Positions 45,190-57,006 of a stretch of DNA of 64,000 nucleotides are shown here, piece by piece. The translations under genes and the position numbers were made by a program. Under the pieces are notes generated by a model. That model was not told where the DNA came from. It was given only the letters and a program-made list of their open reading frames with translations, and made no database searches. Each line of letters begins with the position of its first letter. Positions within the stretch are counted from its first letter, which is position 1. The DNA comes from Vibrio metschnikovii CIP 69.14. Lineage in GTDB: Bacteria; Pseudomonadota; Gammaproteobacteria; Enterobacterales; Vibrionaceae. The stretch covers positions 930,001-994,000 of the forward strand of contig NZ_ACZO01000006.1 in the NCBI RefSeq assembly GCF_000176155.1, written 5' to 3'.

Positions 45190-46365
45190 ATGTTGGGAAC
45201 GGCTACTCTCAATAGTGCAACACGGGTATTATTACTTGGTTCAGGCGAACTCGGTAAAGAAGTCGCTATTGAATGTCAACGTCTTGGTTTAGAAGTCATT
45301 GCTTGTGATCGCTATGCGAATGCCCCTGCAACGCAAGTCGCACATCGCTACCATGTATTCGATATGCTTGATCCACAAGCGCTGCAGCAAGTCATCGAGC
45401 AAGAGCAACCTCACTATATCGTGCCTGAAGTGGAAGCCATCGCCACGGATAAGCTGCTCGAATTAGAAACTCAAGGTTTCAGCGTTATCCCGACCGCAAA
45501 AGCGACTCAATTGACGATGAACCGAGAAGGCATTCGTCGTCTCGCAGCTGAGCAGTTATCGCTACCAACCTCCAATTATCAATTTGCTGATAGCTATGAG
45601 CAATTCGTGCTCGCTGTCGAGCAAATCGGCTTACCTTGTGTCTGTAAACCGATCATGAGCTCTTCTGGTAAAGGTCAAAGTGTTTTAAAAAGCCCAGAAG
45701 ATATTGAACAAGCCTGGCACTATGCTCAACAAGGCGGACGTTCAGGTGCAGGTCGAGTGATCGTCGAAGGTTTTGTTGATTTTGATTATGAAATCACTTT
45801 ATTAACGGTTCGCGCTATCGATGGTGTCCATTTTTGCGCTCCTATCGGTCACCGACAAGAAGAGGGTGATTATCGTGAGTCTTGGCAGCCACAAGCAATG
45901 TCCGAAAATGCCTTAAAAGCCGCAGAATATGTTGCCGAGGAAATTGTTAATGCGCTTGGTGGCTATGGATTATTTGGTGTTGAATTGTTCGTCAAAGGCG
46001 ACCAAGTCATTTTCAATGAGGTCTCCCCTCGCCCACACGATACCGGCATGGTCACGATGATTTCACAGGATTTATCGGAATTTGCACTGCATGTTCGCGC
46101 TTTTATCGGTTTACCCGTCGGAGCGATAACTCAATATGGGCCTTCAGCTTCAGCCGCAATTCTTGGTCAAGGTATCTCAAACAACATCCAATTTTCAGGA
46201 TTGGATGATGCGCTAAGTGTACCAACCGCTCAGGTTCGTCTATTTGCGAAACCTGAGATTAATGGGCGTCGTCGTTTAGGTGTCGCTTTAACACGTGGTA
46301 AAACGACGACCGAAGCCACAGATCGAGCCATAGAATGCGCTAAAGCGATTAGTATTGAGTACTAA
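45190..46365 (+). CDS. purT: Formate-dependent phosphoribosylglycinamide formyltransferase (GAR transformylase 2)
   Basis: 391 residues, ATP-grasp family. It begins with a Rossmann-type segment, [20 protein letters not shown]. The ATP-grasp part includes [14 protein letters not shown] and the metal-binding [13 protein letters not shown]. It converts GAR to formyl-GAR using formate and ATP in purine synthesis. A PurR-like box is upstream. TAAGGA precedes the ATG. Ends at a clean terminator. Confidence 0.95.
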   Translation: MLGTATLNSATRVLLLGSGELGKEVAIECQRLGLEVIACDRYANAPATQVAHRYHVFDMLDPQALQQVIEQEQPHYIVPEVEAIATDKLLELETQGFSVIPTAKATQLTMNREGIRRLAAEQLSLPTSNYQFADSYEQFVLAVEQIGLPCVCKPIMSSSGKGQSVLKSPEDIEQAWHYAQQGGRSGAGRVIVEGFVDFDYEITLLTVRAIDGVHFCAPIGHRQEEGDYRESWQPQAMSENALKAAEYVAEEIVNALGGYGLFGVELFVKGDQVIFNEVSPRPHDTGMVTMISQDLSEFALHVRAFIGLPVGAITQYGPSASAAILGQGISNNIQFSGLDDALSVPTAQVRLFAKPEINGRRRLGVALTRGKTTTEATDRAIECAKAISIEY

Positions 46366-46412
46366 TCGTATTACTGTCACTCAACAATAAATCGTGTCGA
46401 TAACAAAAACAG

Positions 46413-46441
46413 CGTTCTCATTATGATCAGTAATGAGAACG
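46413..46441. terminator. Bidirectional terminator between purT and the PAS-MCP gene
   Basis: CGTTCTCATTA, loop TGATCAG, TAATGAGAACG: 11-bp perfect stem between convergent genes. Confidence 0.8.
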
Positions 46442-46447
46442 GCAACA

Positions 46448-47392
46448 CTATTTGATTTTTTCTATCGTCTCCGCAACGTACACCGCACCCTTACGTATTT
46501 CTTCAATCAATGTTTTGGTAATACTTAACTGGTTATTACACTCTGTCACCTTGGAACGCACACTGTCTAAACTCGCTTCTGAGGTTGTCGTTAATTCGGT
46601 ATTTCTTTTTACAATGGCACTGATTTCATCGGTCGCTTTAGAGGTATTGGCTGCAAGTGAGCGGACTTCATCGGCAACGACCGCAAATCCACGGCCATAC
46701 TCGCCAGCCCTCGCCGCTTCAATCGCCGCATTCAATGCCAATAAGTTGGTTTGATCAGCGATACTAGAAATGGTGGTCACAATTTGCACAATCTGTTTAG
46801 ATTGCCCAGCTAATTGCCCCATTAGCTCATTGGCTTTATTGACCGTAGCTTCAATATCTTGTGCACTAGCAGCCGCATCGGCCACCATTTTTGAACCATC
46901 ATGAGTTAGAGAAACCGTTTCTTGAGAACGCTGCTCGGCAATCAGAGTGACTTCTTCTATCCGTTTTGACCTTTGTATTCTATCGGTTATATCACTAGCA
47001 AATTTAGTAACTCGAACGATCTTACCTTGATCATCAAAAATCGGATTGTAGGTCGCTTCGATCCAAATTTCTTGCCCGCTTTTGGTTAAACGACTGAACG
47101 TTCCCGATTGAGATTGCCCTTGAGCAAGCTGCTGCCAAAACGTTGAGTAAGCAGGTGAATCACTCAGTTTTTTAGCACAGAACATTCGATGATGATGCCC
47201 TTTAATCTCTTCTAAACCATACCCTGTGACTTGTAAGAAAAGCTTATTCGCAAATAACACTTCACCTCGGGGTGTAAACTCGATGTAAGCGGTATGATTA
47301 CCGATTGCCGCAAGAATATCGCCCGCGGCGATTAACTGGTCACGCTCTTGAGTAACTTGTTTTAATTGTTTGGACTGCTGATTAAAAAACAT
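46448..47392 (-). CDS. Soluble PAS-domain methyl-accepting chemotaxis-like protein, short signalling domain
   Basis: 314 residues without a membrane helix. PAS domain (about 20-130) with a PAS-associated C-terminal segment ([23 protein letters not shown]). A single signalling hairpin follows, with [23 protein letters not shown]. The cytoplasmic coiled coil is much shorter than usual and lacks the long methylation helices of full MCPs, so it may signal without adaptation or modulate other receptors. PAS-MCPs often sense redox state or oxygen through flavin or heme; the cofactor is not evident here. Confidence 0.85.
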   Translation of the reverse strand: MFFNQQSKQLKQVTQERDQLIAAGDILAAIGNHTAYIEFTPRGEVLFANKLFLQVTGYGLEEIKGHHHRMFCAKKLSDSPAYSTFWQQLAQGQSQSGTFSRLTKSGQEIWIEATYNPIFDDQGKIVRVTKFASDITDRIQRSKRIEEVTLIAEQRSQETVSLTHDGSKMVADAAASAQDIEATVNKANELMGQLAGQSKQIVQIVTTISSIADQTNLLALNAAIEAARAGEYGRGFAVVADEVRSLAANTSKATDEISAIVKRNTELTTTSEASLDSVRSKVTECNNQLSITKTLIEEIRKGAVYVAETIEKIK

Positions 47393-47497
47393 AAAACGAT
47401 CCTTATTATCTACGGCTAAGGCTGAGGCTCAAAATAGAGCCTAATTAACAAATCCTTGATTACAGTTTATATCATTATGCCGAAAAGCCTTGGCTCT

Positions 47498-48145
47498 TTA
47501 TGTTTTTATTAACCAGACCTCTTCAGCAAAATAACTGACTCCTTTTTTGACGCTTTCCGGATGCTGTGCATCCACTTCATCACGAGCTAAACGTTGGATA
47601 TCAAAGCCATTAAATAACTGACGAATTTCTTGTTCATTAACACTAAATGGTGGGCCACTGCGCTCTTCTTGAGGATAATCCAAACTGATCAGCAATATTC
47701 TACCTCCCGGCTTCAGTAAGCTTTTTAAGCGCTCAGCATAGTGTACTCGCATCTCTTCTGGGAGAGCGATTAAGGCCGCGCGATCATAAATAATATCAAC
47801 CGGAGTCAATGGCGCGGTAAAAATATCCCCAGTATAAAGAGTCAGTTCATCAAATTGATAACTCTCATGCTGTGCAGACAGTTGAGTCACTAATGGCGTA
47901 TAAAAATGTTCAGCAAAAAAGGCTCTTACTGCTATTGGGCTAAGCTCAACACCTTGAACCTCATCATGTCTAGCGGCTAGCCAGACTAAGTCTTCACTTT
48001 TTCCACACAAAGGAACAAAAACGTTATCGCTACGTTGGGGTAACGTCGCTGACCAATATTCCATGAGTAATGGATTAACGTCATCAAGATGGAAACCAAG
48101 CTGATTCGCCGCCCATTTGTTATGCCAAAATTCTGGATCTCTCAT
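47498..48145 (-). CDS. tpm: Thiopurine S-methyltransferase
   Basis: 215 residues. [26 protein letters not shown] at the start and [16 protein letters not shown] (the SAM-binding motif) are diagnostic of bacterial Tpm. It methylates thiopurines and in bacteria also selenite and tellurite. ATG at 48145 is chosen; the TTG three codons earlier is less likely. Its divergent neighbour is relV. Confidence 0.92.
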   Translation of the reverse strand: MRDPEFWHNKWAANQLGFHLDDVNPLLMEYWSATLPQRSDNVFVPLCGKSEDLVWLAARHDEVQGVELSPIAVRAFFAEHFYTPLVTQLSAQHESYQFDELTLYTGDIFTAPLTPVDIIYDRAALIALPEEMRVHYAERLKSLLKPGGRILLISLDYPQEERSGPPFSVNEQEIRQLFNGFDIQRLARDEVDAQHPESVKKGVSYFAEEVWLIKT

Positions 48146-48471
48146 TTTTCTCAACCATTGTATTATTCAAAGACGACTAGCTTACTGATACGCTAAAGTA
48201 CGCAAAAGGCTGCATTATGCTGTTGTCATCAATAAGGCTCAACATCAAATGTGAAGGATATACATTTCTTTACATTCGAATGCGGAACTGTGGACCCAAT
48301 CAAGAGTCTCAACACTGTGACCAAAGCCATATTATTGAAATAGAGAAGATACTTTAGGTTGAATTCGTTTCAGTCACCCCAACTTAAACCTTAGTGGCTT
48401 CTGTTTGTTGTTGGATTAGCGTTCTTTTAAGTCCTTCTTTTGACCTAAACAACGCAAGCTAAGGAGAATGA
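48146..48471. other. Divergent intergenic region between tpm and relV
   Basis: 326 bases with no gene. Should contain promoters for both; no operator or small RNA was recognised. Confidence 0.5.
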
Positions 48472-49248
48472 ATGAGTCTATTGCTAAGAACGACGGCCCT
48501 CATGCTATTCATGTTAAGCCGAGCCCCTGCCTTCGCCGCAACCATTCCGGTCAATGTATCGTCTCAAACGCCCCAAGGAGAATATCAAAATGAAATCAAT
48601 GCCCAACGCTTTAAGCATAGTTTAAGTGGTTTATACGGTATCCAAACCACGCATCACTCGGTCATTCAACCATACAGTAACTTTGATGAACTTTATCAAA
48701 AAGCGAGTGACGCTCAACTAGAGCTAGAAGCCTTATGTACTGGTACTGCAATGCTCACATCGGCTCAAGCCCTATTTTCTGGAACTAAATCTCGTTCAAG
48801 AGCGCTCGAAAAAATCGCATTAGAACTCAATGGCCAACCAGAACGAATTACTGATTTAGCACGCGCGACCATCATTGCTGACGATGTACCAAGTTTAGTC
48901 GAAGCTTATGAGGTGTTAGGACGCGAAGCGAGGATCGTGAAAGTAAAAAATCGCTTTAAAACACCAGCAGCCTCTGGCTACCGTGATTTAAATCTCTTAG
49001 TCGAATTACCAAAAAGTAAAATTATTGCCGAAGTTCAATTGCACTTAAAAGCCATCGCGGAAGTCAAAAGTGGCCCAGAGCATGCTTTATACGAACAAAT
49101 ACAGCATATCGAACGTAACGCCAGCCAAGAGCAAAGACCACTCACCGATTGGGAAGTAGCCAAAATCCATCAAATTCGCCATCAATCTCTCAACTTATAT
49201 CAACAGGCTTGGCAGCCGTACATTACGACAAATATCCAAGCGGCTTAA
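48472..49248 (+). CDS. relV: Small (p)ppGpp synthetase RelV
   Basis: 258 residues with one RelA/SpoT synthetase domain and no hydrolase, TGS or ACT domains. Recognisable motifs are G-T-K-S-R-S-R-A-L-E-K-I (ATP loop), ITDLARATIIADD (the acidic residue of the catalytic site), SGYRDLNLLVEL (GTP side) and IIAEVQLHLKAI (the catalytic Glu). In Vibrio cholerae RelV makes alarmone in the absence of RelA and SpoT and lies next to tpm, as here. The first 22 residues look like a signal peptide (MSLLLRTTALMLFMLSRAPAFA), which is odd for a cytoplasmic enzyme. TAAGGAG precedes the ATG. Confidence 0.88.
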   Translation: MSLLLRTTALMLFMLSRAPAFAATIPVNVSSQTPQGEYQNEINAQRFKHSLSGLYGIQTTHHSVIQPYSNFDELYQKASDAQLELEALCTGTAMLTSAQALFSGTKSRSRALEKIALELNGQPERITDLARATIIADDVPSLVEAYEVLGREARIVKVKNRFKTPAASGYRDLNLLVELPKSKIIAEVQLHLKAIAEVKSGPEHALYEQIQHIERNASQEQRPLTDWEVAKIHQIRHQSLNLYQQAWQPYITTNIQAA

Positions 49249-49265
49249 TTATCTCGATCACAATA

Positions 49266-49298
49266 AAGAACGCAGAGTCTAGATGGCTCTGCGTTCTT
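49266..49298 (+). terminator. Terminator after relV
   Basis: AAGAACGCAGAG, 9-base loop, CTCTGCGTTCTT followed by TTGTT on the plus strand: 12-bp stem. Confidence 0.85.
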
Positions 49299-49370
49299 TT
49301 GTTGATGTTTTGTCTATGAACTCATTAGTTTTTGAGCAAACTAAACTGAGTTCCATGATTTTTATCGTGA

Positions 49371-51788
49371 TTAATCGAAATAAACCACTAAGTCAACATT
49401 CTCACCTCGTGCTTGCGCATCCAAAGTGAAGTAGATATAACCGGCTTTTTCTATTGGCATCGATAGATATTCATGACTGTCTGATCGCACAGAGTTCCAT
49501 TGATAGTCATCTCTACTTGGCCATGTGACTTGGCTTGCAAAGAGATCAACATTATTCGTGGTGGATTGTGTTGGCGTCATCCATATTTGGACACGTTGAA
49601 CACCTTCAGGGACGTAAATCGCTGCATAACGACGCTGATTCACCATTAAGTTCTGTTTGACCTCAGCCTCAAGGCGTATCGGGTTCAAATCGTCAACTTC
49701 ATGGTTTGGGGTGCTAGTTTGGTCATATTGGATCTGTGCCAATAGCTTGACATCAGAAAACGCCGCTCTCCCAGTGACACTAATATAATAACGACCAGCT
49801 TGTACATAACCATCCGCTTGAGGCTTAAAACTTAATCTCTCATTACTACCAAGGGCAACATTACTGAATTGATAATCATAATAATGAGCGACTTTTTCAT
49901 AACTCATGTATAAGTCCGCATCACCTTGCCCATCAATCGTAACCTGAAAGCTTAACGTGCGCTCAGGAACATCAATATAATAAAGTTGCTCAGAAAGATA
50001 ATTACCGTGCAATATTATCGCTTGATTAGCCTCTAACTCTATCGGCTGTGCCTCTTGTGGCTGCTCAGGTGTTGGATCAATCGAGGGTTGCTCATCAACA
50101 TTTAAGGTATCCAACCAGCGCGAAAAGTCCTCATCATATTGAGTACCTAATTGTTTCACCACTTCTGCCCACTGTGCATATTGACCTTGTCTTGCCAACG
50201 CCAGCAAGCGATCCACCTCTTGAGGATGCACTTCTAACATATAGCGCACTGCGAGATAACCCCAACGATAAATACGATTAGTATCATGAGAATAGGTGGT
50301 CGCCATAACATCAGAAAGGCTCATTTTCGCCTGTTGAATCGTGCGAATAGCAGCATCGTAACCTTGTTTATAATGCATGTATTCCGCAAAACCTTCTAAC
50401 CACCAGACAATATGTCCATGAGCAAGGTTTTCGCCAAAACCGCCATATAAGTTAAATCGTCCATCCAAATAGTGGACATATTCATGTTCAAGGTTAAGAA
50501 TTGATAGCGCATCTTCACCGTTAGCATAGCGATAAGCGATAAATCGTGCTCGATTATTCGGATCGGCTGGATTGCCCTCTAGATACTGACCACCATTATC
50601 CGTCGTGTTATTAAACAAAAATGCGGAATAATCGACGTAACTTTGGTTATTCGCAAACACCACAACTTCTACTTTGTCATTCAAATCGTCGGCTACCGGT
50701 AGACCACCGCTGTTGACAACCTGATGGAAATCTTGCTCTTTCGCGTTGAGAACCGAACAGACTTCACGCTCTTGTTGTATGGTCAAATCTTGCGAACGAA
50801 CAATCGCTGGGCCATCACATTGGTGCCTATTAGGTAATATACGCGCTGCTAGGTTGTCTTTTTGCGCTTCTATATTTATATCGGCAATCGCTTCTGGGGC
50901 GAAGTGCTGGAGCATCTCTACCGCTGCCAACCATAGCGTTTCATGTTCACTACCTAACGGGTAACGTTGTAACGTATCTAGCATCACTTGTTTCGCTTGT
51001 TGGCGAGTAACTAACTGAGAGGAAGCCAGTAACCGTCCTGTTTCTCGAATCGCATTAAAAACTAAAAATTTTGCGTCGGTGGTTAATGCCCACTGATTGT
51101 TTTGCGCAAACCGCTCCAAAGTATCAATATGTTGTGGATTGTGAGCTAAATATTGATAAAACTCATCTCGTCCGATATGACCGGCCATAGCTCTAAATAA
51201 ATTATTTAAGCCATCAACCCATTGAGTATTTTGCGCAGTATCGGGGGTAAAGTGCTCTAATAACGCCATCATACTGTCCATCGTCAATGGCAGTTGTTTA
51301 ATGCTATCCGTCATCAAACTCATGTTTTTAAAGGCACTAACTTGCTCTCGGCCTTGATTAACCACATGAGGAGAGCGCAGAAACTGATTGATTGTTTGTG
51401 CAATTCGCTCGTTTAATGCTTGAGAAAATGGCTGATGTTCACCTTGGGCATAAAAACGCACATAATAAGCAGCACGAATAAATTCACTTAAATTATTAAT
51501 GATCTTCGCTTGATCCGCCTGCCCTTGATACTGACCAACGTGAGTCATTAAGTCACGCTGAATGGCTGCAATACTCTGCTCGCTGTATAAATCGTTGAGG
51601 CTATCTACTCCAGCGCTATACCATGAACTATAGCAAGTGTGGTCTGCATGTTTAATACTGGCTAACCGATCATCGGCCTGAGCTAATTCAGAAAAATAAC
51701 AATGGTTATCAGCTAAACTGGCCGAAGAAAAAGCCAATAAACAGGCTAGCATTAATGGATGTTGACGACGTAAAGAAAAAGGAACCAT
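49371..51788 (-). CDS. Secreted microbial collagenase (peptidase M9)
   Basis: 805 residues. Signal peptide (cleavage near ASLA-DN). An M9 N-terminal activator domain (about 30-320), then the catalytic domain with the zinc motif HEYVH and a downstream Glu in WWLEGFAEYMHY. The tail holds two pre-peptidase C-terminal (PPC-like) domains (about 590-690 and 710-805) of the type that binds collagen or helps secretion. The start is ATG at 51788, with GGAGTGA seven bases upstream; a GTG at 51797 lies inside that site. Presumably exported by the type II system. A perfect 18-bp palindrome lies about 70 bp upstream. Confidence 0.9.
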   Translation of the reverse strand: MVPFSLRRQHPLMLACLLAFSSASLADNHCYFSELAQADDRLASIKHADHTCYSSWYSAGVDSLNDLYSEQSIAAIQRDLMTHVGQYQGQADQAKIINNLSEFIRAAYYVRFYAQGEHQPFSQALNERIAQTINQFLRSPHVVNQGREQVSAFKNMSLMTDSIKQLPLTMDSMMALLEHFTPDTAQNTQWVDGLNNLFRAMAGHIGRDEFYQYLAHNPQHIDTLERFAQNNQWALTTDAKFLVFNAIRETGRLLASSQLVTRQQAKQVMLDTLQRYPLGSEHETLWLAAVEMLQHFAPEAIADINIEAQKDNLAARILPNRHQCDGPAIVRSQDLTIQQEREVCSVLNAKEQDFHQVVNSGGLPVADDLNDKVEVVVFANNQSYVDYSAFLFNNTTDNGGQYLEGNPADPNNRARFIAYRYANGEDALSILNLEHEYVHYLDGRFNLYGGFGENLAHGHIVWWLEGFAEYMHYKQGYDAAIRTIQQAKMSLSDVMATTYSHDTNRIYRWGYLAVRYMLEVHPQEVDRLLALARQGQYAQWAEVVKQLGTQYDEDFSRWLDTLNVDEQPSIDPTPEQPQEAQPIELEANQAIILHGNYLSEQLYYIDVPERTLSFQVTIDGQGDADLYMSYEKVAHYYDYQFSNVALGSNERLSFKPQADGYVQAGRYYISVTGRAAFSDVKLLAQIQYDQTSTPNHEVDDLNPIRLEAEVKQNLMVNQRRYAAIYVPEGVQRVQIWMTPTQSTTNNVDLFASQVTWPSRDDYQWNSVRSDSHEYLSMPIEKAGYIYFTLDAQARGENVDLVVYFD

Positions 51789-51858
51789 ATAACTCACTCC
51801 AAAGCGTAAGTGAGCTTTCCTAACGACTTGGATAAAAACCTAATTAGGTACGCCATTC

Positions 51859-51876
51859 ATAGAATGGCCATTCTAT
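51859..51876. promoter_or_regulatory. Perfect 18-bp palindrome, candidate operator
   Basis: ATAGAATGGCCATTCTAT is its own reverse complement and lies about 70 bp upstream of the collagenase ATG. The form suggests a dimeric repressor or activator site. No known consensus was recognised. Confidence 0.45.
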
Positions 51877-52080
51877 AGCCAATTAAGACGGTACAGACAT
51901 TGGTAGCATCCAGTTGCTTAGGTAAGCTTAAACTTAGGCGCTTTATTATTGATTGAACAGAGGCGTGGTTATACGGATAACGGCGGGGATATGAAACTGG
52001 GTTAATTTAAAAACAAGAGACTGCTTCCAAAACAGAAGTTAAGAAAGGCTTTTCTATCAACAGGTTAAGTAAAAACACCG

Positions 52081-52103
52081 AGGCCATACTTAACGTATGG
52101 CCT
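52081..52103 (-). terminator. Terminator after ihfA
   Basis: AGGCCATAC, loop TTAAC, GTATGGCCT, with GGTGTTTTTACTT following on the minus strand. Confidence 0.8.
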
Positions 52104-52117
52104 GATGCGATGTATTA

Positions 52118-52414
52118 CTATTTTACCACTTGAATATTTTCGACACGGGCTTTTAACTTCTGTCCTGGACGAAATGTAACGACACGCCGAGCTGAAATCG
52201 GAATATCTTCTCCAGTTTTAGGGTTTCGACCTGGCCTTTCACTTTTATCTCGCAGATCGAAATTACCGAAACCAGACAGTTTTACTTGTTCGCCATTCTC
52301 AAGTGCTTTACGAATTTCTTCAAAAAATACTTCCACCGTGTCCTTGGCATCCCGTTTACTAAACCCTAGTTTTTCGAACAGGTTTTCAGCCAAATCGGCT
52401 TTTGTGAGCGCCAT
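52118..52414 (-). CDS. ihfA: Integration host factor subunit alpha
   Basis: 98 residues. [55 protein letters not shown] and the DNA-intercalating arm with [18 protein letters not shown] are diagnostic of IHF alpha. It forms a heterodimer with IhfB and bends DNA. Located downstream of pheST as in E. coli, but separated by 427 bp and a terminator, so it has its own promoter. Confidence 0.96.
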   Translation of the reverse strand: MALTKADLAENLFEKLGFSKRDAKDTVEVFFEEIRKALENGEQVKLSGFGNFDLRDKSERPGRNPKTGEDIPISARRVVTFRPGQKLKARVENIQVVK

Positions 52415-52841
52415 AAACTTTCCTCAAAGCTAGGTTAAACTTTGCTGCATTAAGCAGCATAAAAATCATTTTTGTTCAACCAATCAAAGACATATCGGCT
52501 CTGTTGAAAAGTGTATGCCAAGCTTATGATTTTCGCCAACTTTTTTATTATGAAGGATATCGACTGGGAAGCCTTTAGAATGGTACATTTTGCATACAGT
52601 CATGAAATTAAAAACTTAATTGATTAAAAATAAAAAATTTAAATCTAAATTTATACATAAAATAAGACAATTAAAGACTATAACACTAAAAACACAAACC
52701 TTATCTTTATTGATCTCGATCTGAAATTTTTGTAAATAATCTTAAAAATCATACTGTTGTTTTTATAATTCTAAAAATTAGACCTAAAAAAAGCAGATCG
52801 ACTTGATCTGCTTTTTGGTTTACTGAATGTATCTTATCTAT
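52415..52841. other. Intergenic region between ihfA and pheT
   Basis: 427 bases, AT-rich from 52600 to 52790. Contains the pheT terminator near its right end and, presumably, the ihfA promoter. No gene was found. Confidence 0.5.
52788..52816 (-). terminator. Terminator after pheT
   Basis: AAAAAGCAGATC, loop GACTT, GATCTGCTTTTT: 12-bp stem; the minus strand continues with T residues. Confidence 0.85.
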
Positions 52842-55229
52842 TTAGTCTCGCAGTGTTGCAGAGTACTGTTCAGCCACCGCTTGAACAATATTGTTCACTG
52901 CAGCAGTGATATCCGCATCTTCTAGCGTTCGCTCTGCCGATTGTAAGATAAGCGCAATAGCTAAGCTCTTCTTACCCTCCTCAACACCTTTACCAACGTA
53001 AACATCGAACAGTTTAGCATCGCGTAATAACGAGCCACCCGCCGATTGACAAGTAGCAACGATGTCACCAGAAGCAACATTTTGATCGACAACGAGAGCA
53101 ATATCACGGCGATTTGCAGGGAACTTAGATAGAGCGACGGCTTCAGGGATCACTTTGGTATTAATCGCTGACCATTCGATTTCAAATACGATTGTACGAC
53201 CATTTAAACCAAATTTACGCTCAAGTTCTGGATGAACGGTACCAATCACGCCGATCTCTTTACCATCCAGCACAATCGCAGCCGCCTGACCAGGATGCAA
53301 TGCCGGATGCTGCGTTGCCGTAAACTGATAAGCTAGGCCATTCGCAGTTAAATCGAGGATTGCTTCTACATCGCCTTTTAAATCAAAGAAATCAACGCTA
53401 GCCGTTTCCATGTTCCAATGTTCATCACCACGAGTACCAGCGATCACACCAGCCAGCATAGGCTCTTGACGCATACCATTTTCAGCAGCTTGATCGGGAA
53501 TAAAACGCAAACCTTGCTCAAACAAACGTACGCGCGGCTGTTGACGTTTCTGGTTGTGCACCACCGTATTCAGCAAGCCTTGGATTAAGCTAAGGCGCAT
53601 CGCTGACATATCGGCAGAAATTGGGTTTGGTAAAATGAGTGGTTCTATATTCGGAACCACTAGTTTTTGCTGTTCCGGTTCAACAAAGCTATAAGTGATG
53701 GCTTCGTGATAACCACGATCCACTAACAAATCACGCACACGCTTGAGCGGTAAACGCGCTTCTTTGTGGGCATTCATATTCAATGCCGCTTGAGGAGCTT
53801 GATTAGGAATATTGTCATAGCCATAAATACGGCCAATTTCTTCAACTAAATCTTGCTCGATAGCGATATCAAAACGCCAAGTTGGTGCAGTCGCTTGCCA
53901 ACCTTGTGACGTGGTTTCTACTTGCATACCAAGACGTTGTAGAATTTCGACCACATCGGCATCGGCAATAGTATGGCCAAGTAAATTATCCAATGTCGTC
54001 CGACGTAGAGTCACTTGATTCGCACTTGGGAGATGCTGATCAGATTGTGCAGCAACAATAGGAGCCGCTTGACCACCACAAATATCAATCAATAGTTGGG
54101 TAGCACGCTCAAGAGCCGCTTGCTGTAACTCGTAGTCTACACCACGTTCAAAGCGCATCGACGAATCAGTATGTAATCCATAACGACGAGCACGACCGCG
54201 GATATGATCTGGCGCGAAGAAAGCCGACTCTAATAACACATCTTGCGTGCTTGAACTTACCCCAGAATGCTCACCACCAAATACACCTGCAATCGCCAGT
54301 GGTTTGTTATGGTCAGCAATCAATAAGGTATCAGGATTGAGCGTCGCTTCTGTGCCATCGAGAAGAGTTAGCTTTTCATCTTGCTCAGCAAGACGTACCA
54401 CAATACCGCCCTCAATCTTTGCCAAATCAAACGCATGCATTGGCTGGCCTTGCTCTAGCATCACATAGTTAGTGATGTCGACAATCGGATCGATCGAACG
54501 AATACCGCAACGGCGTAACTTTTCCTGCATCCATAATGGAGTGGCGGCGTTCACATTAACGTTTTTGACAATTCGTCCAAGATAACGCGGACAAGCCGCA
54601 GGTGCTTGGATATCAATCGTTAGGCTATCGTTAATTGACGCCGCTACAGGAGCAACCGATGGCTCAATAATATCCAGACGGTTAAGTACGCCAACTTCAC
54701 GCGCCAATCCCCGCAAGCTGAAACAATCAGCACGGTTAGCCGTAAGGTCGACATCGATAGTGACATCATTAAGACCTAAAAACTCACGAAAATCACAGCC
54801 AATCGGCGCATCTTGCGCTAATTCCATAATCCCGTCTGATTCAATGTCAATCCCTAACTCTGAGAATGAACACAACATGCCGTGAGAAGGCTGGCCACGT
54901 AATTTGGCTTTCTTAATTTTGAAATCGCCAGGCAGTACAGCACCAACGGTAGCAACCGCGACTTTCAGGCCTTGACGGCAGTTGGCTGCGCCACAAACGA
55001 TATCGAGTAATTCGTCTTCACCGACATCGACTTTAGTGATACGCAGTTTATCAGCGTCAGGATGTTGACCACATTCAACCACTTGGCCAACTTTAACACC
55101 GTTAAACACGCCAGCAACAGGGAGAACGTCATCGACTTCTAACCCTGCCATAGTAATTTGATGAGTCAATTCGTCAGTGCTAACCGCAGGGTTTACCCAC
55201 TCACGAAGCCAAGATTCGCTAAATTTCAT
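52842..55229 (-). CDS. pheT: Phenylalanyl-tRNA synthetase beta subunit
   Basis: 795 residues, the standard length. Begins [21 protein letters not shown], followed by an EMAP-like tRNA-binding domain ([21 protein letters not shown]), B3/B4 editing domain, B5 domain and C-terminal anticodon-binding FDX-ACB domain ([11 protein letters not shown]...). Forms an alpha2-beta2 enzyme with PheS. Placed 17 bp downstream of pheS in one operon. Confidence 0.97.
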   Translation of the reverse strand: MKFSESWLREWVNPAVSTDELTHQITMAGLEVDDVLPVAGVFNGVKVGQVVECGQHPDADKLRITKVDVGEDELLDIVCGAANCRQGLKVAVATVGAVLPGDFKIKKAKLRGQPSHGMLCSFSELGIDIESDGIMELAQDAPIGCDFREFLGLNDVTIDVDLTANRADCFSLRGLAREVGVLNRLDIIEPSVAPVAASINDSLTIDIQAPAACPRYLGRIVKNVNVNAATPLWMQEKLRRCGIRSIDPIVDITNYVMLEQGQPMHAFDLAKIEGGIVVRLAEQDEKLTLLDGTEATLNPDTLLIADHNKPLAIAGVFGGEHSGVSSSTQDVLLESAFFAPDHIRGRARRYGLHTDSSMRFERGVDYELQQAALERATQLLIDICGGQAAPIVAAQSDQHLPSANQVTLRRTTLDNLLGHTIADADVVEILQRLGMQVETTSQGWQATAPTWRFDIAIEQDLVEEIGRIYGYDNIPNQAPQAALNMNAHKEARLPLKRVRDLLVDRGYHEAITYSFVEPEQQKLVVPNIEPLILPNPISADMSAMRLSLIQGLLNTVVHNQKRQQPRVRLFEQGLRFIPDQAAENGMRQEPMLAGVIAGTRGDEHWNMETASVDFFDLKGDVEAILDLTANGLAYQFTATQHPALHPGQAAAIVLDGKEIGVIGTVHPELERKFGLNGRTIVFEIEWSAINTKVIPEAVALSKFPANRRDIALVVDQNVASGDIVATCQSAGGSLLRDAKLFDVYVGKGVEEGKKSLAIALILQSAERTLEDADITAAVNNIVQAVAEQYSATLRD

Positions 55230-55246
55230 AGTGATAAGCCTCTGGA

Positions 55247-56260
<1,014 letters not shown>

Positions 56261-56513
56261 TTAAGGCACCCGTGAGGGAATTAAGGGATTCTTGGGGTTT
56301 TTAGTAAGCTGTACATAGTAACGAAAGCCGCTGTCAAAGCCAAATTGAAATCACATTTCCTTCATTTTTTGCGTGTTTATTCATCGCTAACTCATCAAGT
56401 TAGGTACTTGCAAAATAACTTTTAGTTATAGTGATTTTGTCATAAATTGATTTTGTTCAAATGACGCTGCCCGTTATGGTTAGAACCACAAAGATTATAA
56501 CCAGAGGTTGATG

Positions 56514-56996
56514 ATGCCATTAACAATTTTACCCATTGAAGCAGAACACGACGCTGCAATTTGCCAAATTATTAAACAAGTCGGTGCTGAATTTGGTGCG
56601 GTCGGCGAAGGTTTTGGACCTGCTGATGAAGAAGTTTTAACTATGAGTAAGTACTACACTCAGGATAGGCATAGCCTATATCTTGTTGCTCTATTAGATA
56701 ATGATATTGTTGGAGGGGGTGGAATAGCACCTTTTCAAGATAGTGGGAGTATTTGCGAATTAAAAAAGTTGTTCTTACTAGCCAAAAGCCGGGGTTACGG
56801 CGGCGGAAGAATCATCGCCGAACGCTGTCTCGAATTTGCTAAATCTCAAGGGTTTCAGTACTGTTATCTTGATACCCTTTCTAGTATGTCTTCAGCTATC
56901 ACATTGTATGAACGATTAGGTTTTGAGCACCTATCAAAACCTCTCGAAGGTACTGAACATGGTGGCTGTGATGTTTGGATGATGAAAAAGTTATAA
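56514..56996 (+). CDS. GNAT family N-acetyltransferase
   Basis: 160 residues. The GNAT core has the acetyl-CoA loop KSRGYGGGRIIAERCLEFAKSQG and the C-terminal strand-helix YLDTLSSMSSAITLYERLGFE. Substrate unknown. The start is ATG at 56514, best spaced from GAGG; ATG at 56511 or TTG at 56508 are alternatives. The downstream LysR gene starts 10 bp after its stop, so the two are probably co-transcribed. Confidence 0.85.
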   Translation: MPLTILPIEAEHDAAICQIIKQVGAEFGAVGEGFGPADEEVLTMSKYYTQDRHSLYLVALLDNDIVGGGGIAPFQDSGSICELKKLFLLAKSRGYGGGRIIAERCLEFAKSQGFQYCYLDTLSSMSSAITLYERLGFEHLSKPLEGTEHGGCDVWMMKKL

Positions 56997-57006
56997 TCAG
57001 GATACT

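Larger units (their letters stand above)
51789..52117. other. Upstream region of the collagenase gene
   Basis: 329 bases without a gene. Contains the 18-bp palindrome (51859-51876), probably the collagenase promoter, and the ihfA terminator at its far end. Confidence 0.5.

Noticed and set aside
45080..45292. Plus-strand frame overlapping the start of purT
   Set aside because: Overlaps the PurR-like box and purT in another frame; no independent support.
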